Translations under genes and position numbers: made by a program
From: VBDM01 sp964430565
GTDB taxonomy: Bacteria; Pseudomonadota; Gammaproteobacteria; Burkholderiales; SG8-39
DNA: 64,000 nt
NCBI GenBank assembly: GCA_964430565.1
Contig: CAYSFD010000015.1
Span: 114,734-178,733, forward strand
Reading direction: 5' to 3'
The notes under the pieces: model-generated
Database searches by the model: none
Seen by the model: the letters and a program-made list of their open reading frames with translations, nothing else
What the model was told of the DNA's origin: nothing
Shown: positions 35,301-41,100 of the stretch, piece after piece
Position numbering within the stretch: the stretch's first letter is position 1
How the letters are laid out: the number at the start of each line of letters is the position of its first letter

Positions 35301-35700
35301 ACCGGCGCAGCCAGCACCGGTCTACAACATGGGCCTGCTTGCGATGCGCCGCGGTCTCTGGGTCGAGGCACTGCTGGAACTCCAGAACGCCGAGCTGCGC
35401 TCGCCGCAGGATGCCGGCGTCCAGGACGCACTCGGCATTACCTACCGGAATCTCGGCCGATTCCGCGACGCCGAAACGGCCTACCGAACGTCGCTCACCG
35501 CCGCGCCGGAGCGCGCGGCGACGCACCGCAACATCGGCGTGCTGCTCGATCTCTACCTGCGCCAGCCGGCCGAAGCACTGCCGCACTTCGAGCGCTTCCT
35601 GGCGCTCGGCGGCGCCTCGGATAAGCAGGTGTCGGCGTGGATTGCGGAGTTGAAGCAGCGCGTGGTACCGCCGGCGCAGACTGCGGGAGTCGTGCCATGA
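32332..35700 (+). CDS. Giant exported TPR protein
   Basis: A 1122-residue protein with signal peptide (MIRAWRAFGPIALAIAAAAAGAQ). TPR-like units run almost end to end, for example SVLYQLGRAWEAEGDPQKALSYLDRLVARFP, then HIEEAHFRRGEILFSAQRWPDAEAAYQSVI and ADLLFESGQFHDAALEYQRTAYD. A Pro/Ala-rich linker lies near residue 925-965. Four final TPRs include YNMGLLAMRRGLWVEALLELQNAEL. The architecture recalls periplasmic TPR components of myxobacterial gliding machinery and YbgF-like Tol partners. It overlaps both neighbours by 4 nt, so it is strictly co-translated. Confidence 0.8.
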   Translation: MIRAWRAFGPIALAIAAAAAGAQTVGDLRARTPPVQVGPATPVAEGKVREAYRRFLELNAGDPEMRAEALRRLADLELEAAEVARGDGTGPATGGLETRAAIELYERLLAEAPDHPRIDSVLYQLGRAWEAEGDPQKALSYLDRLVARFPASRHIEEAHFRRGEILFSAQRWPDAEAAYQSVIARGSRTAFQEQALYKHGWSLFKQSRFDQSSVSFLAVLDRKLLNPAGVEIEDTSALSRADRELVEDTMRVLGIQFTSDDPAGALSAALAQHGSPAYSWRLHASLGDLLVEKERYTDAADTYRAYAARHPGDARSPVLQTRAIDAYLKGGFAGLALQGKREYVELYAFGGPFWATRTRASAPEVVAALKANLRDLAQHHHALAQKSRKQGDYQQAARFYRDLLQSFPDEPDSADTNHLLADLLFESGQFHDAALEYQRTAYDRPQGPRSGAAAYSSLLSYDRHAESLQGVELETWRAQSIESELRFAATFPTHVEAPVVQVRAMQQLFDRREYQRAIVEAGKVLTWLPPMPVDQERLALNVTADSEFELQQFDRAEAAYTRLQPLVPAGGAARKALDERLAASIYKQAEAKQAAGDTLGAVDDFLRIAAQAPGASIRVNAEYDAAALLLREKQWPRAIEVLEAFRRDHGAHELAAEVPRRLAGAYVEAGRPLEAAVELERIAETATESAETRRQALEQAAELNEKGGRPERAAVNWATFVQRYPEPPAPAIEARQKLADFATAANDPPGRRRWLEAIVAADRVAGGGRTDRTRYLAAKAALELAAPARDAFYAIRLTAPLKKSLAAKKSALETAVQAYTSAADYAVAEVTTAATYELAELYGRLGKDILESERPTGLDADALEQYVTLLEEQAYPFEEKAIEVHAINAARTVNDVYDEWVRKSFTALAALMPARYGKTEMISDYIVSIAPPAPAVVEQVAAADAAVTAAPLPPPVDPAVELPLQAAGQHVAAERLDAAAAIWNELAVSAPAQPAPVYNMGLLAMRRGLWVEALLELQNAELRSPQDAGVQDALGITYRNLGRFRDAETAYRTSLTAAPERAATHRNIGVLLDLYLRQPAEALPHFERFLALGGASDKQVSAWIAELKQRVVPPAQTAGVVP

Positions 35701-36068
35701 AACGGATCATCGCGATGCTTGGACTGTGCCTGCAGGGTGTCGTCGCCCTGGCGGCGGACCCGGAGCCGGCGCCGGCCCCAACACCGCCACCCGCGGCCGC
35801 GAGCCGCGAGCCGTCGCGGGCAATGGACCGGCTTGAACTCGAATCAACGACGATTACCGGTAACCGGGAGTTGCCGAAGGTCATGTACGTAGTGCCGTGG
35901 AAGAAGGCGGACCTCGGCGATCTGAAGGGCCGGCCGGCGAACAGCCTGCTGGACGAGGTGCTGGCACCCGTCGATCGCGACGTGTTCCAGCGCGAGGTGG
36001 CCTATTTCGACGCCCTGGCCACGGATTCGACACGGTCGCAGGCACCGTCTGCGACACCTGAGAAGTGA
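35697..36068 (+). CDS. Small exported Pro-rich protein of the motor cluster
   Basis: A 123-residue exported protein: signal peptide (MKRIIAMLGLCLQGVVALAA), a Pro/Ala-rich linker, then a compact segment LESTTITGNRELPKVMYVVPWKK. A helical tail SLLDEVLAPVDRDVFQREVAYFDAL follows. The ITGNRELPKVxYxVPWK block looks like a conserved functional motif, perhaps an interaction peptide for the TPR proteins or the motor. Its start overlaps the giant TPR stop (ATGA), and exbB follows after 84 nt, a gap with no clear signal. Confidence 0.7.
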   Translation: MKRIIAMLGLCLQGVVALAADPEPAPAPTPPPAAASREPSRAMDRLELESTTITGNRELPKVMYVVPWKKADLGDLKGRPANSLLDEVLAPVDRDVFQREVAYFDALATDSTRSQAPSATPEK

Positions 36069-36152
36069 GCCACGGAATCCAACGGCAAAGACCGGTTTGA
36101 TTGTCAGGATGGCGCCAAATGGTCGTAATTTCGACCGAGAGGAGCAGCGCGA

Positions 36153-36869
36153 ATGGAATCTTGGGACATGATCATCAACTTCTTCAAGCAAGGCGGGGTC
36201 TTTCTGTACCCCATTGCCCTGGTATGGGCAGTCGGCATCGTGATCGCGTTCGAGCGGTTCTTCGAGCTGACTCGAGCCTCCCGCGGCAACCGCAAGTTGT
36301 GGAACGAGTTGCAGCCGATGTTCGAGCACGGCCAGTTCCGCGAGGCACTGGCACGCGTCACGAACTCGGAGAGTGCGCTCGGACACGTGATGCGCTACGG
36401 CATGTCGCGGATCAATACTGCGCAGCGCCGCGACGACATCGAAAAGGCGATGGAGGAGAGCCTGATCGAGGTGATCCCGCGCCTCGAGAAGCGCACCCAC
36501 TTTCTGGCGACGCTCGCCAACATCGGCATGCTGATGGGCCTGCTCGGCACGGTCGTCGGCCTGATCACCGCGTTCGCAGCTGTGGCCCAGGCCAATCCCG
36601 CGGAGAAGGCGAGCCTGCTATCGGCCAGCATCTCAGTTGCGATGAACAACACAGCGCTAGGCCTCATCGTCGCAATCACGCTGCTGCTGGCGCATATGTA
36701 TCTCGAGACCAAGACCACCACTATCGTGGACGGCCTCGAAGTCGCCTCAGTCAAGTTCCTGAATGCGCTGCACGAGCGCAAGATGGATCCTGAGTCGCAG
36801 GCAGCCGCCGTTGCAGCAGGTCGTCCGGTAGCGCAGCCGGCACCTGGTTCACGCGGGGCGCGCACATGA
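36153..36869 (+). CDS. exbB: ExbB/TolQ/MotA-family proton channel subunit
   Basis: A 238-residue inner-membrane protein. TM1 lies in GGVFLYPIALVWAVGIVIAFERFF, and the cytoplasmic domain contains ESLIEVIPRLEKRTHFLATLANIGMLMGLLGTVVGLITAFAAV (TM2). TM3 is AMNNTALGLIVAITLLLAHMYLETK. These are the conserved MotA/TolQ/ExbB features, including the GLLGTVxGLI motif. With ExbD it conducts protons to energise a TonB-like or gliding-type transducer. GAGAGGAG precedes the ATG. It overlaps exbD by 4 nt. It is closer to AglR-type subunits of TPR-associated systems by context than to a classical TonB set (inference). Confidence 0.92.
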   Translation: MESWDMIINFFKQGGVFLYPIALVWAVGIVIAFERFFELTRASRGNRKLWNELQPMFEHGQFREALARVTNSESALGHVMRYGMSRINTAQRRDDIEKAMEESLIEVIPRLEKRTHFLATLANIGMLMGLLGTVVGLITAFAAVAQANPAEKASLLSASISVAMNNTALGLIVAITLLLAHMYLETKTTTIVDGLEVASVKFLNALHERKMDPESQAAAVAAGRPVAQPAPGSRGART

Positions 36870-37375
36870 GAGGCTCGCGGATCGCCAGACGGCAGACGCG
36901 CAATCACGCGCGTTACCGGGGCCGGAACGATCTCAACATCGTTCCGATGCTCGACGTCATGACGATCCTGGTGTTCTTCCTGATCTTCACGGCGGTTTTC
37001 TCGAAGACCAAGATCCTCGAGCTCAACCTGCCGGCCAGCGCCACGGAACAGATCGAGCTTCCCAAGGTGCTCGAGCTGGAAGTGATCGTGCGCCTGGACG
37101 GCATCGTGGTCGCAGATCGCAACACCGGCCCGTTGCAGACGCTGCCGAATACGGCGCAAGGCGCCGACCTGGAGGGGCTGACCCTGTACCTGCAACGCGT
37201 CAAGTACCGGTTCCCGGACAAGCGCGATGCCACGGTGCTGCTCGAGGCGGATGTGCCCTACGACCTGCTGGTGCAGGTCATGGACACGGTCAAGACGTTT
37301 GAGGGCGTGCTCGATGGCGAGCCCGCGCGCGGTGAGCTGTTTCCGCTGATCTCGCTCGGGGACGCGCCCATATGA
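36866..37375 (+). CDS. exbD: ExbD/TolR-family subunit 1
   Basis: A 169-residue protein with a basic N-terminus and one transmembrane helix containing the protonatable aspartate in LNIVPMLDVMTILVFFLIFTAVF. A periplasmic TolR-like domain follows, with LELEVIVRLDGIVVADRN and VLLEADVPYDLLVQVMDTVKTF, the latter being the family signature of a vALKAD-like strand and helix. It overlaps exbB and the second exbD by 4 nt each. Two unequal ExbD copies are also seen in Agl-type motors. Confidence 0.9.
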   Translation: MRGSRIARRQTRNHARYRGRNDLNIVPMLDVMTILVFFLIFTAVFSKTKILELNLPASATEQIELPKVLELEVIVRLDGIVVADRNTGPLQTLPNTAQGADLEGLTLYLQRVKYRFPDKRDATVLLEADVPYDLLVQVMDTVKTFEGVLDGEPARGELFPLISLGDAPI

Positions 37376-37881
37376 GGACGCTGCGACGCGGCCGCCAGCG
37401 CCATGGCGGAAACAAGCCCGGGCACAACATGCCTGCGCTGATCCCGATGATCGACATGCTGACGATCATGGTCGTCTACCTGCTGGTGCATGCGGCGGAT
37501 TACGAGATCCTGCCAAACACGAAAAACATCAGTATTCCGGAGTCGATTTCCGAGGTTCAGCCGCACGAGAGCGTGACCGTGATGGTCACGCGCGACATGG
37601 TTTTCGTGAATGGCATGGCAACGACCCGGGTCATCGACCTCAAGTCCGGAGCTGCGGTCGTGGAACCGGCGCTGCATGCGGCGCTGGTCAAGGCTTCACA
37701 GGCCCAGCGTGTAACAGCGGCCAAGAAGGACGAACTGCCCGAGGTGACGCTGCTGGCCGACAAGGGTCTGCCATACAGTGTGCTGAAGCGGATCATGCTG
37801 ACCTGCACCGCGGCGAAATACGGCAAGTTGTCACTGGCCGTGATCGAGAAAGAGCTTGCCTACACGCGCAGCGGAACCTGA
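37372..37881 (+). CDS. exbD: ExbD/TolR-family subunit 2
   Basis: A second 169-residue ExbD-like protein. The membrane helix reads MPALIPMIDMLTIMVVYLLVHAA with the conserved aspartate, and the periplasmic domain ends EVTLLADKGLPYSVLKRIMLTCTAAKYGKLSLAVI. It differs clearly from copy 1, with a YLLVHAADYEILPNTKNISIPES linker, suggesting a heteromeric stator. It overlaps copy 1 by 4 nt; the TonB-like gene begins 12 nt after its stop. Confidence 0.88.
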   Translation: MRTLRRGRQRHGGNKPGHNMPALIPMIDMLTIMVVYLLVHAADYEILPNTKNISIPESISEVQPHESVTVMVTRDMVFVNGMATTRVIDLKSGAAVVEPALHAALVKASQAQRVTAAKKDELPEVTLLADKGLPYSVLKRIMLTCTAAKYGKLSLAVIEKELAYTRSGT

Positions 37882-37893
37882 GGGAGATTGGCG

Positions 37894-38814
37894 TTGACGG
37901 CCATTGCAGCCAACTATCGGATCTATGAACTTCCCTGGACGCCGTCGCCCGAGGAAGAGCGGCGTTTCCGCCGCCTGCTCAAGATCGTGCTTGGCGTGTT
38001 CCTGCTCGCCGGGCTGGTGCTGCCATTGCTGCCCGATCCGGTGACGCCACCGGTGGTGGAATTGCCCGAGGAAGTAATCGACCTGGTGCTGACACCGCCG
38101 CCGGTGCCGAAACCGCCGCCGCCGGTCAAGAAGCCGCCGCCGCCCGAGGTGCCGGTCAAGCCGGAAGTCAAGCGCCCCGTGCCGAACCGCCAGGAGGACG
38201 CGCGCCGCCAGGCCAACCAGGCCGGCCTGCTGGCGATGAAGGATCAGCTCGAGGACCTGCGCGAGACGCTCGACACGAGTTCGCTGGTGCCGACCCGGGA
38301 CCTGAGCGCGAAAGCCGACGGCCCGAACCGCGCCGAGCGCTCGCTGATCACCTCCCAGGTCACCACCTCGAGTGGCGGCATCAATACCTCGTCAATGAGC
38401 CGCGCCTATGGCAGTGGAACCGGTTCCCTGAAAGGGCAGGTTGCCACGCAAAGGGTCGCGTCATTTGCGGATGCGCTGGCCCAGGGCAAGGCGGAAGCGG
38501 CTCGAACCGGGCGCAGCGGCAAAGCCTCGCGCAGTCGCGAGGAGATCGAGATGGTGTTCGACCGCAACAAGGCGGCGATCTACTCGATCTACAATCGGGC
38601 GCTGCGCGATCGACCGGAGTTGCAGGGCAAGGTGGTCATCGAACTGACGATTGCCCCATCGGGCGACGTGACCGCGTGCCGCGTCGTATCGAGCGAGCTC
38701 AATGACGCCGATCTGGAACGCAAGCTGGTGGCGCGCATCCGGCTGTTCCAGTTCGAGGCGAAGGACGTCGAGATCATCACGACGACCAAACCCATCGAGT
38801 TCTTCCCGGCCTGA
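37894..38814 (+). CDS. TonB-like energy transducer with AgmX/PglI-type C-terminal domain
   Basis: A 306-residue protein. A cytoplasmic N-terminus and one membrane helix (IVLGVFLLAGLVLPLLP) are followed by a periplasmic Pro/Lys linker (PPPVPKPPPPVKKPPPPEVP). A Ser/Gly-rich spacer leads to a C-terminal domain SREEIEMVFDRNKAAIYSIYNRALRD...LQGKVVIELTIAPSGDV, characteristic of the AgmX/PglI and TonB C-terminal superfamily. It presumably transmits proton-driven motion from ExbBD to the outer membrane. TTG 37894 is chosen because AGGGAG lies 7 nt upstream; TTG 37888 is only 1 nt from that site. It is last in the cluster; nirS follows with its own promoter. Confidence 0.85.
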   Translation: MTAIAANYRIYELPWTPSPEEERRFRRLLKIVLGVFLLAGLVLPLLPDPVTPPVVELPEEVIDLVLTPPPVPKPPPPVKKPPPPEVPVKPEVKRPVPNRQEDARRQANQAGLLAMKDQLEDLRETLDTSSLVPTRDLSAKADGPNRAERSLITSQVTTSSGGINTSSMSRAYGSGTGSLKGQVATQRVASFADALAQGKAEAARTGRSGKASRSREEIEMVFDRNKAAIYSIYNRALRDRPELQGKVVIELTIAPSGDVTACRVVSSELNDADLERKLVARIRLFQFEAKDVEIITTTKPIEFFPA

Positions 38815-38832
38815 GCTGACTGCGGAATCCCC

Positions 38833-38872
38833 TTGATCCATGTCAATACCGGTGGCTTGCCGCCGGCATAAA
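38833..38872 (+). promoter_or_regulatory. FNR/DNR-type box and -10 region of nirS
   Basis: TTGATCCATGTCAA (38833-38846) matches the FNR/DNR/ANR palindrome TTGAT-N4-ATCAA with one mismatch. A -10-like CATAAA within cataaaat lies at 38867-38872. A start near 38880 would put the box centre at about -41, the class II position for anaerobic activation. This fits oxygen- and NO-responsive control of nitrite reductase. Confidence 0.75.
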
Positions 38873-38934
38873 ATCCGCATTGCCGCGGTCGGCACTGCGC
38901 GTGCTCGTACACCGTGCGCGATGGGAGACGGGCC

Positions 38935-41094
38935 ATGATTCCAGTCACTTCGAAATCGTCCCTGAAACTGCTGGCGGGCGCCGTGCTCGCCGCGGTCGCA
39001 GTTTTGGGTTACAGCGCGACCGCAAGCGCCGCTGATCCGGTCGCCGTTCACCGGGCCGAGACGGCCGGCGCGGGCCAGCCGTCGCCCGAGCAGATGCAGG
39101 CCGGAGAAAAGGCGTTTCGGGCGGCCTGCATGGCCTGTCACCAGGCGGACGGCAAGGGTCTGCCCGGCGCGTTTCCGCCGCTGGCCGGATCCGACTACCT
39201 GAAGGCGGACAAGCACCGCGCGATCAAGAACGTGATACAGGGGCTCACCGGCCCAATCGTGGTGAATGGCGCGACGTTCAATTCCGTGATGCCGCCGATG
39301 ACGCAGCTGTCGGACGCAGAAATCGCAACAGCGCTCACCTTTGCGATGAATTCCTGGGGCAATGCCTTTGGCGTGGTCTCGGCCGCCGAGGTCGCGGCCG
39401 TGCGTGCCGGCCCGAAGCCGAAGCAGACGGCTGGTTCGGCGACCGAACATCCGGCGACCACAGTCGCGGAAATGAAATACCAGGGGGCGCCTTCCGCTGT
39501 GGGCGGAGCGCTGCAGGATATTGAGATGGTGATGTCGCCGGGTGCGCCGGCCATGTCGCGACCGGAGTTCGATCGTGCGAAACAGATCTACTTCGAACGC
39601 TGTGCCGGCTGCCACGGCGTGCTCCGCAAGGGAGCGACCGGCAAGCCGCTGACGCCGGACATCACCCAGGCGAAGGGCACCGATTATCTGAAGGTGTTCA
39701 TCAATTACGGTTCGCCCGCGGGCATGCCGAACTGGGGAACATCGGGTGATCTGTCGCCGACCGATGTCGACATCATGGCGCGCTACATTCAGCATGTGCC
39801 GCCGACACCACCGGAGTACGGTCTCAAGGAGATGCGTGACACGTGGAAGCTGCTGATGCCACCGGCGGATCGTCCATCGCGCAAGATGAACGGTTACGAC
39901 ATCGAGAATATCTTCGCAGTGACGCTGCGCGATTCCGGCGAGGTGGCGCTGATCGACGGCGACACCAAAAAAATCATCAACGTGCTGCGTACTGGCTACG
40001 CGGTGCACATCTCGCGCATGTCGCATTCCGGCCGCTATGTCTACACGGTGGGCCGTGATGCCAAGCTCGACCTGATCGACCTGTGGATGGAAACACCGGC
40101 GATCGTGGCGGAGATCAAGGTCGGGCTCGAGGCCCGCTCGGTCGAAACCTCCAAGTACCGGGGATTCGAGGACCGCTATGCGATTGCCGGCACCTACTGG
40201 CCGCCGCAATTTGTCGTGATGAATGGCGAGACGCTCGAGCCACTGAAGATCATGTCCACGCGCGGCATGACGGTCGACACGCAGGAATACCACCCGGAAC
40301 CGCGGGTCGCCGCGATCGTCGCATCGCACGAGCATCCCGAATGGATCGTCAACGTCAAGGAGACCGGGCAGATCCTGCTGGTGAACTACGGCGATGTCGC
40401 CAATCTGAAGGTCACGCAGATCGGCGCCGCGCGCTTCCTGCACGACGGCGGCTGGGACCGGTCGTTGCGCTACTTCCTGACGGCCGCCAACCAGTCCAAC
40501 AAGATTGCGGTGATCGATTCGAAGGAGCAGCGCCTGACGGCACTCGTGGACGTGGACAAGATCCCGCACCCGGGACGTGGCGCGAACATCGAGGATCCGG
40601 CGTTCGGGCCGGTGTGGATCACGAGCGCGCTCGGCAACGAGAAGATCACTTTCATCGGCACGGACCCGGACAAGCATGCGGAGCATGCCTGGAAGGTGGT
40701 GCGCGTGCTGAACGGGCAGGGGGGCGGCTCGCTGTTCGTCAAGACGCACCCGCACTCCAGCAACCTCTACGTGGACACGCCGCTCAATCCGGATCCGAAG
40801 ATCAGCCAGAGCGTGGCGGTGTTCGACATCCGCAACCTGGAGGCCGGCTATCAGGTGCTGCCGATCGCGGAATGGGCCGACGTCGGTGAGGGCCCCAAGC
40901 GCGTCGTGCAGCCCGAATTCAACAAGGCTGGCGATGAGGTCTGGTTTTCGGTCTGGAACAACATGAACCAGAAGTCCGCGATCGTGATCGTCGATGACCG
41001 GACGCGCAAGCTGAAGGCGGTCATCAAGGATCCGCGGCTCGTGACGCCGACCGGAAAGTTCAACGTCTATAACACGACGCACGACGTCTACTGA
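38935..41094 (+). CDS. nirS: Cytochrome cd1 nitrite reductase with extra N-terminal cytochrome c domain
   Basis: NirS reduces nitrite to nitric oxide in the periplasm. The 719-residue product has a signal peptide, a first cytochrome c domain (CMACH, residue 65) and a second (CAGCH, residue 223). An eight-bladed d1-haem propeller follows, recognisable by GYAVHISRMSHSGRYVYTVGRD, EYHPEPRVAAIVASHEHPEW, RFLHDGGWDRSLRYFLTAAN and the terminal RLVTPTGKFNVYNTTHDVY. Canonical NirS is about 560-600 residues with one haem c; the additional N-terminal domain is the oddity and may be a built-in electron donor. ATG 38935 has GGGAGA 6 nt upstream. No nir maturation genes are in the window. Confidence 0.95.
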   Translation: MIPVTSKSSLKLLAGAVLAAVAVLGYSATASAADPVAVHRAETAGAGQPSPEQMQAGEKAFRAACMACHQADGKGLPGAFPPLAGSDYLKADKHRAIKNVIQGLTGPIVVNGATFNSVMPPMTQLSDAEIATALTFAMNSWGNAFGVVSAAEVAAVRAGPKPKQTAGSATEHPATTVAEMKYQGAPSAVGGALQDIEMVMSPGAPAMSRPEFDRAKQIYFERCAGCHGVLRKGATGKPLTPDITQAKGTDYLKVFINYGSPAGMPNWGTSGDLSPTDVDIMARYIQHVPPTPPEYGLKEMRDTWKLLMPPADRPSRKMNGYDIENIFAVTLRDSGEVALIDGDTKKIINVLRTGYAVHISRMSHSGRYVYTVGRDAKLDLIDLWMETPAIVAEIKVGLEARSVETSKYRGFEDRYAIAGTYWPPQFVVMNGETLEPLKIMSTRGMTVDTQEYHPEPRVAAIVASHEHPEWIVNVKETGQILLVNYGDVANLKVTQIGAARFLHDGGWDRSLRYFLTAANQSNKIAVIDSKEQRLTALVDVDKIPHPGRGANIEDPAFGPVWITSALGNEKITFIGTDPDKHAEHAWKVVRVLNGQGGGSLFVKTHPHSSNLYVDTPLNPDPKISQSVAVFDIRNLEAGYQVLPIAEWADVGEGPKRVVQPEFNKAGDEVWFSVWNNMNQKSAIVIVDDRTRKLKAVIKDPRLVTPTGKFNVYNTTHDVY

Positions 41095-41100
41095 GCGCAG

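Noticed and set aside
33166..35586. Long antisense open frame (about 800 codons) opposite the giant TPR gene
   Set aside because: It is a mirror of high-GC codon bias; its peptide is Arg/His/Gln-rich without any recognisable domain, while the plus strand shows signal peptide and TPR repeats with coupled overlaps.
38461..41082. Antisense open frame of about 870 codons across nirS
   Set aside because: The plus strand encodes unmistakable NirS; the antisense peptide has no domain-like sequence and no ribosome binding site.
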